Assembly: GCA_902802515.1 (NCBI GenBank)
Contig: CADCMM010000016.1
Location: 1-47,588 of the forward strand
From: an uncultured Lachnospiraceae bacterium
GTDB lineage: Bacteria; Bacillota; Clostridia; Lachnospirales; Lachnospiraceae
Reading direction: 5' to 3'
DNA length: 47,588 nt
Numbering within the stretch: the stretch's first letter is position 1; the number at the start of each line of letters is the position of its first letter. This document shows, in pieces, positions 16,235 to 25,459 of this stretch. The position numbers were made by a program, and so were the translations under genes. The notes under the pieces are model-generated. The model was not told the DNA's origin. It did not search any database and was given only the letters and a program-made list of their open reading frames with translations.

Positions 16235-17740
16235 GTGAAAAAATCTACAAAATTTATGGCAATCATGCTTTCTATGATACTTTGTACCGGCTGTGGTTCC
16301 CGCATGGGCAGCGCTTCGGAGACAGAGAATACGATACAGACGGAGACGGCCTCATTGACTACAGAGACATCAACAACTGCGGCAGCATCCACGGCTTCTC
16401 AGTTGGCAGAGGATTTGTTTACAGACCGGGACTATGAGACGGACTACTCGGATTATGTCACGATCACGCTGGAGGACGGGGCTTCGAAGACAAGCGGCTC
16501 CGGAGTTTCTATCGAGGGAGATACGATCACCATCACGAATGCCGGAACCTATGTTCTGACAGGTTCGCTCAGTGACGGTCAGATCGTGGTGGAACTGGCG
16601 GACGACGAAAAGGCGCAGCTGGTTTTGGATCATGCATCGGTCACCAGTACCACCAGCGCAGCGCTTTATATTAAAAGCGGAGATAAAGTTTTTTTGACCA
16701 CAACAGCGGATTCACGGAACGTCCTGGCATCCACAGGGGATTATGTGCAGACGGATGACAATAATGTGGACGGCGCAATCTTTTCCAGGAGTGATCTGAC
16801 TATGAACGGTCAGGGGACCTTGACGGTGACCAGTGAGACGGGACATGGCATTGTGGGCAAGGACGATCTGAAGATCACCAGCGGTACCTATGAGATCACG
16901 TCTGCCTGTCATGGGATATCTGCCAATGACAGCATTCGGATCGCGGACGGCAGTATTTCCATTCAGAGCGGCGGCGACGGGATGCAGGTTTCCGATGACA
17001 AGGAAGGAAAAGGATATATTTACATCTGCGGCGGAACTATCACGATAAAGAGCGCTGATGACGGCGTTCACGCAGAAAATGCGCTGACGGTGACAGGATC
17101 CGTGATGAACATCGATGCTCATGAGGGCCTGGAGGCGGTGGATATCACTATTTCCGGCGGAGATCTAACCATCATGACGGATGAGGACGGGATCAATGCG
17201 TCCGGCGGTTCACAGCCCACACTCACGATCTCAGGAGGCATTCTGCATATTAATTCCCAGGGGGACAGCCTGGACGCCAACGGCAGCCTCTATGTGACCG
17301 GCGGAGAAATCTATATTACCGGCCCTTCCGGAAGCGATAACGGAATAATTGACTATGACAATGCGGGCACGATCAGCGGAGGATGCGTGATCGGACTTGG
17401 GGTATCCGGTATGCAGCAGAACTTTGACCAGGATTCCACCCAGGGCAGCATCCTGTATACTCTGTCCTCCATGCAGGCGGCAGGAACCATAGTGACGCTC
17501 AGCGACGCGTCGGGGAATGTGATCGTCCAATACACAGCACAGGAATCCTTCCAGGTGGTAATTGTCAGCGCTCCCCAGATCACTGCGGGGGAATCCTACA
17601 CACTGACGGTAGGAACTGAGATCTATACGATAGAAATGACTTCCCTGATCTATGGCGAAGGATCTGGCAGGGACTTCGGAGGTGGTATGGATTCCGAAGG
17701 CGGTATGAATCCGGGAGACGGAATGCGAGGCGGCTGGTAA
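16235..17740 (+). CDS. Carbohydrate-binding-domain (DUF4353) surface lipoprotein
   Basis: GTG 16235 follows GAGGAGGG. The signal peptide ends in LCTGC, so Cys20 is a likely lipid anchor. A Thr/Ser-rich spacer covers about residues 25-60. The body, about 70-430, is a right-handed repeat fold of the DUF4353 type with recurring phrases such as ITITNAGTYVLTG, GAIFSRSDLTMNGQGTLTV, GIVGKDDLKITSG and DGMQVSDD, many carrying G-D/N pairs typical of beta-helix turns. The C-terminus is Gly/Met-rich (GGGMDSEGGMNPGDGM). It should sit on the outer face of the membrane and bind or organise a polymer. Last gene of the VTC-DUF4956 unit, 28 bp after DUF4956. Confidence 0.85.
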   Translation: MKKSTKFMAIMLSMILCTGCGSRMGSASETENTIQTETASLTTETSTTAAASTASQLAEDLFTDRDYETDYSDYVTITLEDGASKTSGSGVSIEGDTITITNAGTYVLTGSLSDGQIVVELADDEKAQLVLDHASVTSTTSAALYIKSGDKVFLTTTADSRNVLASTGDYVQTDDNNVDGAIFSRSDLTMNGQGTLTVTSETGHGIVGKDDLKITSGTYEITSACHGISANDSIRIADGSISIQSGGDGMQVSDDKEGKGYIYICGGTITIKSADDGVHAENALTVTGSVMNIDAHEGLEAVDITISGGDLTIMTDEDGINASGGSQPTLTISGGILHINSQGDSLDANGSLYVTGGEIYITGPSGSDNGIIDYDNAGTISGGCVIGLGVSGMQQNFDQDSTQGSILYTLSSMQAAGTIVTLSDASGNVIVQYTAQESFQVVIVSAPQITAGESYTLTVGTEIYTIEMTSLIYGEGSGRDFGGGMDSEGGMNPGDGMRGGW

Positions 17741-17755
17741 AAAAACTGTAAACGT

Positions 17756-17800
17756 AAAAACCCCGCAGGCTTGCGAGAATTTGTGAGCCTGCGGGGTTTT
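17756..17800. terminator. Strong bidirectional terminator of the envelope locus
   Basis: CCCCGCAGGC (17761-17770) and GCCTGCGGGG (17787-17796) make a perfect 10-bp stem, preceded by AAAAA and followed by TTTT. It ends transcription after the lipoprotein gene. Confidence 0.85.
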
Positions 17801-17820
17801 ATCAAGGGGAGGATAAGTAG
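17801..17820. repeat. 20-bp direct repeat, left copy (candidate att site)
   Basis: ATCAAGGGGAGGATAAGTAG is identical to 27344-27363. Both copies follow a GC-rich hairpin built on CCCCG...CGGGG. The 9.5 kb between them is accessory DNA. This fits attL/attR of an integrated element that has lost its integrase; no functional integrase lies inside. Confidence 0.55.
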
Positions 17821-17821
17821 A

Positions 17822-17904
17822 AACGTTACTGAAACAAAAAATCCTTGTAGAATCGGGCTTTTTGCACTCTTTTTTTATTTGGCAACAGTTTGGCAACACC
17901 TTGA
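17822..17904 (-). pseudogene. Possible 3' scrap of an integrase gene
   Basis: On the minus strand just inside the left repeat, a short frame reads ...GVAKLLPNKKRVQKARFYKD and then FLFQ-stop; a stop lies roughly 60 bp upstream in the same frame. The position (reading out toward the att-like repeat) and KLLPN-type ending suit the tail of a tyrosine recombinase. The evidence is weak because no catalytic motif remains. Confidence 0.25.
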
Positions 17905-17981
17905 CGTGAGGGAAGCAATCGTTTAGAGAAAGATGGTTGCTGTACCTATCATTTGATCGGGAAACAATTGTGATAAAGGAC

Positions 17982-18010
17982 TTTACATAATATCAAAAAC
18001 GGAATATAAT
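17982..18010 (+). promoter_or_regulatory. Promoter of the toxin-antitoxin operon
   Basis: TTTACA (17982-17987), 17-bp spacer, TATAAT (18005-18010), about 35 bp before the antitoxin ATG. Confidence 0.75.
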
Positions 18011-18031
18011 TATATCAAAATTAAGATATAA
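18010..18031 (+). promoter_or_regulatory. Autoregulatory operator of the toxin-antitoxin operon
   Basis: The perfect inverted repeat TTATATC-N8-GATATAA begins at the last base of the -10 box and covers the transcription start. This is the usual position for antitoxin or antitoxin-toxin complex repression. Confidence 0.65.
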
Positions 18032-18044
18032 AGAGGTGCATTCT

Positions 18045-18311
18045 ATGATTATCAAGGCGTCAGCAGCGTTAAGAAATGATTATGCTTCGATATCCAAACT
18101 TGCGAAAGAGACGAAAGAACCCATCTATATTACAAAAAATGGAGAAGGCGATCTGGTTCTCATGAATATAAATGCATTTGAGAAGCGAGAGCAGATGTTG
18201 GAATTACGGGCAAAAGTGCTGCAGGCTGAGCAGGAACGAATGGACGGCGCAGTTACTGTAAGTGTATCAGAGGCAAGAAAGAGGTTGAGGGAGCGTGTAA
18301 ATGATGCATAG
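18045..18311 (+). CDS. Phd/YefM-family antitoxin
   Basis: The product is 88 residues from ATG 18045 (AAAGAGGTG upstream; GTG 18036 lies within the ribosome site). The N-terminal Phd fold IIKASAALRNDYASISKLAK followed by PIYITKNGEGDLVLMNINAFE is the prevent-host-death DNA-binding domain. The C-terminal half is a charged helix (QEREMDGAV-like segment and SVSEARKRLRERV) expected to wrap the toxin. It overlaps the toxin gene by 11 bp and should repress the operon through the inverted repeat over its promoter. Confidence 0.9.
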   Translation: MIIKASAALRNDYASISKLAKETKEPIYITKNGEGDLVLMNINAFEKREQMLELRAKVLQAEQERMDGAVTVSVSEARKRLRERVNDA

Positions 18312-18606
18312 AGTAGAAATATTGCCGTCAGCCTGGGAAGATCTGAAAAAGATTGAGGATTATTATCTGATCCAGTTTGATGTAGATACGGCTCTGAAGG
18401 TCAGTGATCATATTCTGGACTGCTTAGGACGTTTAGAAAACTTTCCGGATTCCGGTGCGCTGACACCAGATCCATGGTTAAATGCACTTGGGTATCGGAT
18501 GGTTATCTGCAAAAGGCATGTGGCCATTTATCGGCAGGTTGGGGAAGTGATTTATATTTATCACATTGCCGATACACGGACGGAATACACAAAATTGTTT
18601 TACTGA
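18301..18606 (+). CDS. RelE/ParE-superfamily toxin
   Basis: The 101-residue protein has the RelE/ParE plan: VEILPSAWEDLKKIEDYYL, a helix with a conserved Leu/Ile pattern, then FPDSGALTPDP, GYRMVICKRHVAIYRQVGEVIYIYHIADTRTEY. The C-terminal HIADTRTEYTKLF matches ParE/RelE toxins whose last strand carries the active residues. Depending on subfamily it would be a ribosome-dependent mRNase or a gyrase inhibitor; the sequence alone does not settle this. Start ATG 18301 (or 18304), overlapping the antitoxin stop. Confidence 0.88.
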   Translation: MMHRVEILPSAWEDLKKIEDYYLIQFDVDTALKVSDHILDCLGRLENFPDSGALTPDPWLNALGYRMVICKRHVAIYRQVGEVIYIYHIADTRTEYTKLFY

Positions 18607-19051
18607 TGAGTATTTTGACGAAAAAATGGCAATTTAGTATCGATTACGCTTTGATTCCTTGTGCAGAAAGGACTCCTTTCCATTAAGGACGCAGCTGCAC
18701 AGGCAGGAATTACCGAAACTGCCTTTCGTCAGAAAATGATAAAGTAGGTAGTTTGAGCGTTTAGATGATTTTCTGCACCAAGGAAGAGAGCATAGAATAA
18801 GCCGTTTGAGCAATTTATTGTTTTAGCGGCTTTTTGATTCCAGAAAAGTGAGAAGCGAGCTGCGTTTTGATGTCGTAAAATTTTTCAACCAGCAGATGAA
18901 TGATCACTTGATGGTAATCGTCCATATGTGTTGAAAATCATTATGTTGAGTTTCATAACCAATTATAGTATAATGTGGAATATGCTATCGTTTGGCATCC
19001 GGCGACTGTCTGAGATGGCATCCGCAGAAAAACACTGAGGAGGAAACGGGA
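18607..19051. other. Gene-poor spacer with a decayed gene tail and a possible terminator
   Basis: It contains the fragment described at 18661-18747 and a weak terminator (AAGCCG 18799-18804 / CGGCTT 18837-18842 then TTT). From about 18843 to 19035 I see no coding signal. A GAGGAGG at about 19037 serves the next gene. Confidence 0.5.
18661..18747 (+). pseudogene. C-terminal fragment of an Rpn/transposase-like nuclease gene
   Basis: The frame reads QKGLLSIKDAAAQAGITETA and FRQKMIK-stop. The phrase LLSIKDAAxxAGxTExxFRxKM is the usual C-terminal tail of Rpn-family (PD-(D/E)xK, YhgA-like) proteins in Clostridia. The body of the gene is absent, so this is a remnant. Confidence 0.5.
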
Positions 19052-19234
19052 ATGGAATTTCAGACAATGTATTTTGAAGTGGAACGTATTGACGGTGATT
19101 ATGCATTTCTCAGGCGCACGGACGAAGCGGAACCCGAATCTAAAATGGTAGCAAGAGCACTTCTGCCGGAGGAAATCATGGAGGGCAGCCTCCTGAAGTA
19201 TGAAATGCTGCAGTACGAGCTGATCGGGGATTGA
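19052..19234 (+). CDS. Small conserved hypothetical protein
   Basis: The 60-residue protein starts at ATG 19052 (GAGGAGG upstream; the longer frame from 18992 lacks a site). It reads YFEVERIDGDYAFLRRTDEA...MVARALLPEEI...LLKYEMLQYELIG, a compact beta-rich acidic protein. I have seen this pattern as a short protein of unknown function in Lachnospiraceae. No function is assignable. Confidence 0.6.
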   Translation: MEFQTMYFEVERIDGDYAFLRRTDEAEPESKMVARALLPEEIMEGSLLKYEMLQYELIGD

Positions 19235-19313
19235 ATAAGATATGTTTGGATCGTGCCCGGGACGAATGAGGGGATTACGGATTTGATCTTAAGGGAGTTT
19301 AAGGAGAGAACAG

Positions 19314-19898
19314 ATGATGACGGATGCGCAGTGGGATAAGATTCTTCGTATCAGGACTACCGGGCGCGATGCCTCTCGTTCTGATCAGTATCGATATCCA
19401 TATGAGCCGACGCCTTACTCGGTTCTCGAGAGGCTGGCAAACAGTGGTTATATAACGAAGGAGAATACTTTTCTTGACTATGGCTGCGGAAAAGGGCGAG
19501 TAGAATTCTTCCTCTACTATCAGTGCAGATGCCGCTGCATCGGTGTGGAATATGATGATCGTATCTACGATGTAGCATGTGAGAACAAGGGAAATGTTAT
19601 GAGAGCGGGCAGAGTGGAATTTGTCCATGGGAAGGCGGAGGAATATCAGGTTCCGGAAAAAGTTGACCGGTTCTATTTCTTCAATCCGTTTTCAGTGGAG
19701 ATCCTGCAGAAAGTGATGGGACGCATCCGAGAGTCATGGGATGGACGTGAGAGACTACTGCTCTTTTACTATCCTTCCGATGAATATGTGGCGTGGCTCA
19801 TGACGTTGGAGGATCTGATGTTTGTGGACGAGATTGATTGTAAAGATCTGTTTTCTGGTGATGCCAGAGAAAGGATCTTGATTTTTGAACAGGAGTAA
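19314..19898 (+). CDS. Class I SAM-dependent methyltransferase
   Basis: The 194-residue protein has a Rossmann motif I DYGCGKGRVEFFLYYQ near residues 53-68, an acidic residue after the second strand (GVEYDDRIYD), then a FFNPFSVEIL segment where motif IV would be. The substrate is unknown. ATG 19314 (or 19317) follows AAGGAGAG. A terminator-like hairpin follows it. Confidence 0.8.
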   Translation: MMTDAQWDKILRIRTTGRDASRSDQYRYPYEPTPYSVLERLANSGYITKENTFLDYGCGKGRVEFFLYYQCRCRCIGVEYDDRIYDVACENKGNVMRAGRVEFVHGKAEEYQVPEKVDRFYFFNPFSVEILQKVMGRIRESWDGRERLLLFYYPSDEYVAWLMTLEDLMFVDEIDCKDLFSGDARERILIFEQE

Positions 19899-19953
19899 AT
19901 TTGTACACCGGAAAGTATGGAAAGTCCCATCTGAAGTGTATTGTGTAAGGAGG

Positions 19954-19980
19954 GCTCGGCCAGGTGCCGGGCTTTCTTTC
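19954..19980 (+). terminator. Terminator after the methyltransferase gene
   Basis: GCTCGGC (19954-19960) pairs with GCCGGGC (19966-19972) with one G-U, followed by TTTCTTTC. Confidence 0.6.
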
Positions 19981-20113
19981 ATGGTGTTGTTTTAGTGGTC
20001 AACACAGTATCGTCGGGCGTCGGGTCAAATAAACAGATTAAATTAGTTTGCATTGTCCGCCTGCGCGGACAGATGATTTGGTACTAATAGAATATCCGGA
20101 GATTACTATTGGA

Positions 20114-20482
20114 ATGGAATATGTATGGACAAAAATTCAGAAGAAGTATGAAGAAGGCGACCAAATCGGCGCGGAAGCGTTAATTAATGAAGCTATTGAG
20201 AATTTTCAAAGTAGGGTTGATAAGGAAAAAGAAGGGAAAGTGAGAGACCGGAGAATAACGGAGAATATCATTGCAATAAAACAGACAAGAGGCATTCTCT
20301 GTTCGGATGAGGTCGTAGAATTGATCGCGATTAATACACAGGAAGAAGCAGAAAAGTATTTGGAAGTATACCGTGAGCAGAATCCGAATGATCCAGATTA
20401 TGACAAGCCGGACATCAGAGATTATTTGATATCGGAACTTCTTGGTGAGCGGGTATTACTGGTTTATAAGCTGGACATTTAA
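20114..20482 (+). CDS. Hypothetical protein, possibly 5'-truncated
   Basis: About 122 residues from ATG 20114; the frame extends to 20048 without a clear ribosome site. It is charged and mostly helical (YVWTKIQKKYEEGDQIGAEA, ALINEAIENFQSRVDKEKEG), ending LISELLGERVLLVYKLDI. No family recognised. The upstream sequence looks unrelated, so the 5' end may have been lost when the island was rearranged. It precedes the AlbA-type fragment. Confidence 0.45.
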   Translation: MEYVWTKIQKKYEEGDQIGAEALINEAIENFQSRVDKEKEGKVRDRRITENIIAIKQTRGILCSDEVVELIAINTQEEAEKYLEVYREQNPNDPDYDKPDIRDYLISELLGERVLLVYKLDI

Positions 20483-20500
20483 AATAGCGTTTGGGTTTTC

Positions 20501-21003
20501 GGGAGAAGTCAGAGTAAGGGCGGTATTTCTGATCCAAGGAATAAAGCGTTGATGAAGATGTTCAATATGATCGGCATCGGCGAGCGAACAGGGAGCGGCG
20601 TGCCGGATATCTACGCTGTATGGGATACCCAGGGCTGGGTATCGCCGAAGTTCGAGGAGCAGTTTGATCCCGATCGGACGATTTTGACGTTATCTTTCAT
20701 AGATAAACAAGCAGAAACGAACAAGCGGCAAAAACAGCTGAAAATAAGCGACGAATTATTGAATATCTCACAGAGCAAGGAAGCAGCAAAGCGGTGGACA
20801 TAACCGGGTATATCGGACTGAGTTCCGCACGGACGAGGGTAATTCTTTCGGAATTGATGGATGACGGAAAGGTTCAGGTCGAGGGTAACGGACGGTCACG
20901 GAGGGCGGCGAAATTAGCACAAAAAGACGGTTGCAAAACTCAAGTTTCAATTGAAAAACGATCAAATTGCTTCGTGAGACGGTTTTGTCAAATAGCGAAA
21001 TAA
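20501..21003 (+). pseudogene. C-terminal remnant of an AlbA-type ATP-binding protein, frameshifted
   Basis: The first frame (to 20803) reads GGISDPRNKALMKMFNMIG, ERTGSGVPDIYAVW and TQGWVSPKFEE, which aligns with NPRMQTMLRFVGFGDNAGSG...ILAAWATEGWPEPELSE of the intact gene at 1420-2988. Near 20710-20730 the frame shifts by one base, and the second frame continues KRRIIEYLTEQGSS and ITGYIGLSSARTRVILSELM, a winged helix, ending at TAA 21001-21003. The N-terminal AlbA domain is missing. Such genes occur within BREX loci, consistent with the truncated pglX that follows. Confidence 0.7.
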
Positions 21004-22850
21004 TTAGTTTGCTTCATAATGGAAGAGGTGTTTTTGGTTCCGATTTTGGATCTGTTTCTTTTGTGCTGGAAAATGCTAAATTATCTTCTTACAAAGGATT
21101 TTACCTGAAATTGTTCGATAAAGCTGGAGAGGTGTCGTCTTCTGAACAATTGGAGAAACGTCTAACTAATAGAGATAGATCGTATGTGGTTTCACAACAG
21201 AATTTCTCTATGATTCCCGGAATGCCTATTGCTTATTCATTGTCAGAACCTTTCGTAAAGCTTTTTGAGAAGAAAAGTGTATCCGACTATTGCGATCAGA
21301 AAATGCGTATATCCACGGGAGACAATGATCGTTTTATTAGGCTTTGGTTTGAAGTTAACGGAGACAAATTACATTATCCCCAAAAGTGGGTTGCTTTTAG
21401 CAAGGGAGGCAATTATAGACGATGGTATGGAAATCAGGAATATGTCATCAACTATGAGAATAATGGAGCTGAGTTAAAATCATTTTCGGGTTTTAGTGGC
21501 GGAAGTGATAAGTATTATTTTAGACCAGGAATTGTTTGGACTGATGTTTCTATTTCAAAGTCATCCTTCCGAGATCTTCCTCCGGGGGCAATTGCGTGTT
21601 CTGCAGGACCGATGTTATATACAGAAGATGCTGAGATAAGATACTATTTGGAAGGCTTTTTGAACTCGTCCATCGCGGATGAATATATGAAAGTGCTTTG
21701 TGTATCAGTACATTTTCAGTGGGGAGATATTGCCAAAATCCCCTTTGTGTATGATGCACAGCAGAAGACGGCTGTTACTGCATTAGTAAAGAATAACATT
21801 GAAATAAGTAAAAATGATTGGGATGCATTTGAAACATCCTGGGATTTTGAAAGACATCCATTGGTAAAAGAAGCACTTAGCCGCAGTCATTGGAATTCTG
21901 ACAATGCAACGATTGAAGAGTGCTTCCGGGCTTGGTGTGAAGAGTGTGATCTCCGGTTTGAACAGCTCAAGTCAAACGAGGAAGAATTGAACCGTATCTT
22001 TATTGACATCTATGGATTGCAGGATGAACTGACGCCGGATGTGGAAGATAAAGATGTAACAGTACGCCGCGCTGATCTGCAACGGGATATAAAGGCTCTA
22101 CTGTCCTATGCTGTGGGCTGCATGTTTGGACGTTATTCTCTCGGTTCTACGGGCCTTGTTTATGCAGACGGTAAGTGGACCGAAGGAAATTATGGTCAGT
22201 TCAAGCCAGATGCAGATAATATCATTCCCATTTCTGATGAAGAATATCTGGAAGATGATATTGTTTCACGCCTTTGCGCATTCCTGAAGGTGGCCTTTGG
22301 AGAGGGCACACTGGAAGAAAACCTTGATTTCATCGCCAAAGCCCTAGGCAACAAAGGTAGTTCCTCTCGTGAGATCATCCACAACTACTTCTTGAACGAT
22401 TTCTTCAAAGATCATTGTCAGACGTATTCCGTAACTGGCTCCGGCAAGCGGCCGATCTACTGGTTGTTTGACAGCGGCAAACAAAACGGCTTCAAGGCAT
22501 TGATCTATCTGCATCGCTACAACGCGGATACCATCGGCAATCTGCGTATCGACTACCTGCATCGCATGCAGCGTATCTACGAGAGCGAGATTAACCGTAT
22601 GCAGGATATGATCGATCACAGTACGAATGCTCGTGAAGTGGGTCAAGCTACAAAGCGCAGAGACAAACTGACAAAGCAATTGAAAGAATGCCGTGAGTAT
22701 GATGAGAAGCTTGCCCATTTGGCATTGTCACGTATAGAGCTGGATCTGGATGACGGTGTAAAGGTTAATTACCGTAAGCTCCAGACAGCGAATGATGGCA
22801 AGTTCTATGAGGTGCTCGCAGATTCAAAGAATATCATGGCAAAGAAATGA
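20967..22850 (+). pseudogene. pglX: BREX methyltransferase PglX, N-terminal catalytic half missing
   Basis: From about 20997 the frame encodes the C-terminal ~600 residues of PglX: VSFVLENAKLSSYKGFY, RISTGDNDRFIRLWFEV, KGGNYRRWYGNQEYVINYEN, the target-recognition and C-terminal regions, ending before pglZ. Full PglX is about 1200 residues; the SAM-binding and NPPY motifs should lie in the missing N-terminal part. The first ~10 codons (MLRETVLSNS) belong to the end of the AlbA-type remnant read in another frame, marking a deletion junction near 20,970-21,000. The base composition is more AT-rich from 21,000 to 21,900 than in pglZ. The remnant cannot methylate DNA by itself. Confidence 0.85.
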
Positions 22851-22861
22851 GGTAGTAGGTT

Positions 22862-25459
22862 ATGGCAGAGCTTAACCTGAAACAAATCATAGACCGGCTG
22901 AATGCTGAGTTTACGGGAGATACCCGGAAGCTCGTCTTTTGGTATGACGATAAAGGTGAATTCAAAGAGGATATGGAAGACGTCACTCTGGAGAATGCCA
23001 CGATCTATCGTCTGGAGCCGGACAATCAGTTTTATACGAAAAGATTTCTGGAACGGGAAGATACGACGACCAATTATCTGATTTATGCTCCGTTCCCGAA
23101 ACCGGACGTGAAAGATAACCACCTGGAGGATACTCTGCTGTACTCCAAGAGGTTCTTTGCGGACCGTGCATCGCTGCTTTCTGTGGATCTGGGTATCGAA
23201 GAGAAGTATAAGCCGGTCATCGAGAAGCATATCAAGTTCTTTGCCAATAAGGACCGCACACAGCGTTTTTATGATCTGGAGATCGAGAACTTCAACGAGG
23301 AGAATATTCTGGTTGGCATGCTGGCCAGCGTTTGCCGTACCCGGACCTGCTCTTTCGAAGAAGTGATCCGCGTGATGCTGACAGAGAAGGTGAATTCCGG
23401 CGAAGTCGGAAGAGAAGCCGGCCTAGGCCATAATAAGTTCCTTATGGAGATCGACAAATACGACCTTCTTCCGTCCTTCTGGAAACTCTGTGAGCAGCAT
23501 TTCGGATACACCGATCCGAAGCCCAGCTTGGAGAAACTTCTGGTTACGATGTTTGTAACAGCAACAGAGCGGCAGTTGGCCGGAGATGTTCCGCAGCCTT
23601 GGAAGACCTTTGTGTCATATAAGTCCGGCAACATTATTGCATTTCTGGATAACCTGTCGAACAGCGTGCTTTACCGTGATCGGTATGACGAATTGTCTGC
23701 CCATGTTGCAGCATGCCTGAATACGAGTACGACGCTTTCAGATTATGCCCCGGAGGATCTGGTGGAATGTGATACTTTCATTGCCTTCGATCAGATAATC
23801 GTCAAGTGGATCGTGGAACGTCTGACCGCAGAGGATACAGGCGCAAAGCTGGACAAATACGATATTCCAGCGCTTTGCGAGATGCGTGCTAAGATGCATT
23901 TCGGTCGGAAGACCGGAAAAACATATCAATTACTGGCAAGCGCTTATCATCTAATCGAAGCGGCCAATTATGTGACTCCGGAAGGATTCAAGAACATTGT
24001 TACTCGATATCGGAAAGAAGACCTGAAGATCGATAGAGAATATCGGAAGTTCTATTTCAGTTATGACCAGATGGAAGATACATCTGCATTTGAAGCCTTA
24101 AGGACACTGGTCGAGAACATCTATACGAATGAATATTTGGCAAAGCTCCTTCCTGCATGGAATGATGCGATTCAAGAAGAGAACGCTTTCATGGAGATCC
24201 CGCTTCAGAGGAATTTCTATCGCAGAAACTTAAATCACGTGAAAGAGCGCACGGTTGTCATCATCTCGGATGCGATGCGCTACGAGGTGGGACAAGAGCT
24301 GCTTCAGAGGATGCAGGATGATCCGAAATGTACGGCCAAGATGGAGGTGCAACTGTCTGTGCTTCCATCTTATACGAAACTGGGCATGGGAGCACTTCTA
24401 CCACACAGCAGTCTTACTATGACGGATGATTATCAGGTTCTTTCGGATGATGTCCTTTGCGACAGCCTGGCTGGAAGGCAGACCGTTTTGCAGAAGCATG
24501 TTCCGAATGGCGTGTGTGTACAGTTCGATGATATTAAGGGACTGAAGAAGAATGACCTTCGGGATATCTTCACCGGGAAGCAGGTGGTCTATGTCTATCA
24601 CAACCAGATCGATGCTCGTGGGGACAAGGCAAATACGGAAGATGAAGTATTTGTAGCCTGCGAAGAGGCAATTCAGGAGATTATGGATCTTATTCGCCGG
24701 ATTTCTACGAATGCGAACACCTATCATTTCATTGTGACGGCGGATCATGGCTTTATCTATAAGCGTGATAAGGTTACTGAGAGCGAGAAGGTGAATTTCG
24801 CCGTAGGCGAAAGAGAGACCGGCCTGGGCCGCAAGATCGGTGGCGTGAGCGGGAAGAATGCCTTTATCAACCGCAGATTTATTGTTGCGAAGGATCCGGT
24901 TGTGGATGAGGGCGTGGCGTTTATGCCGATGTCCCTGATTCTTGGGAATGACGATACGAAGGTGGTTTCCTATCCGGTGAGCAGCAACGTGTTCAAGGTG
25001 GCCGGAGGCGGTCAGAACTTTGTGCATGGCGGATCCTCTCCGCAGGAGATGCTGGTTCCGGTGCTGGATATCAAGATGGAGCGCGGCCATATGGAGACCC
25101 GCCCGGCGCAGATCGCACTGGTCAGCATGGTGCAGAAGATCACGAACCTGATCACGACCATGGATTTCATTCAGTCGGATCCGGTCAGCGATACCATCAA
25201 GCCTGCTACCTATAAGCTGTATTTCATCTCGGAAGATAACGAGAAGATTTCCAATGAGAATATCTATGTAGCAGACAGCCGTGATGCGGATGCGACCAAA
25301 CGGATCTTCCGCATGCGGTTCACCTTCAAAAATAAGAAATATGACAAGGACAAGCAGTATTACCTTGTCGCCTATGATGATACGACCGGTCTCGAAAGCT
25401 TCCGCCATCCAGTAATCATGGATCTGGCATTTGCGGATGATTTCGGATTCGGCTTCTGA
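22862..25459 (+). CDS. pglZ: BREX-1 phosphatase-like protein PglZ (type A)
   Basis: At 865 residues it is full length for PglZ-A. The N-terminus LKQIIDRLNAEFTGDTRKLVFWYDD is typical (quoted in part by its key words). A middle helical domain follows, and the alkaline-phosphatase-superfamily core has VVIISDAMRYEVGQEL (metal-binding Asp) and FIVTADHGFIYKRD (metal-binding Asp/His). PglZ is essential for BREX phage exclusion and works with PglX, BrxB and BrxC. Here brxA, brxB, brxC and brxL are absent, and pglX is truncated, so the system is probably dead though this gene is intact. It starts 11 bp after the pglX stop. Confidence 0.9.
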   Translation: MAELNLKQIIDRLNAEFTGDTRKLVFWYDDKGEFKEDMEDVTLENATIYRLEPDNQFYTKRFLEREDTTTNYLIYAPFPKPDVKDNHLEDTLLYSKRFFADRASLLSVDLGIEEKYKPVIEKHIKFFANKDRTQRFYDLEIENFNEENILVGMLASVCRTRTCSFEEVIRVMLTEKVNSGEVGREAGLGHNKFLMEIDKYDLLPSFWKLCEQHFGYTDPKPSLEKLLVTMFVTATERQLAGDVPQPWKTFVSYKSGNIIAFLDNLSNSVLYRDRYDELSAHVAACLNTSTTLSDYAPEDLVECDTFIAFDQIIVKWIVERLTAEDTGAKLDKYDIPALCEMRAKMHFGRKTGKTYQLLASAYHLIEAANYVTPEGFKNIVTRYRKEDLKIDREYRKFYFSYDQMEDTSAFEALRTLVENIYTNEYLAKLLPAWNDAIQEENAFMEIPLQRNFYRRNLNHVKERTVVIISDAMRYEVGQELLQRMQDDPKCTAKMEVQLSVLPSYTKLGMGALLPHSSLTMTDDYQVLSDDVLCDSLAGRQTVLQKHVPNGVCVQFDDIKGLKKNDLRDIFTGKQVVYVYHNQIDARGDKANTEDEVFVACEEAIQEIMDLIRRISTNANTYHFIVTADHGFIYKRDKVTESEKVNFAVGERETGLGRKIGGVSGKNAFINRRFIVAKDPVVDEGVAFMPMSLILGNDDTKVVSYPVSSNVFKVAGGGQNFVHGGSSPQEMLVPVLDIKMERGHMETRPAQIALVSMVQKITNLITTMDFIQSDPVSDTIKPATYKLYFISEDNEKISNENIYVADSRDADATKRIFRMRFTFKNKKYDKDKQYYLVAYDDTTGLESFRHPVIMDLAFADDFGFGF

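Noticed and set aside
24398..25408. A 336-codon open frame on the minus strand within pglZ
   Set aside because: It lies entirely antisense to pglZ, has no ribosome site or recognisable domain, and its His/Ile/Arg-rich composition is typical of a shadow frame of a strongly coding gene.
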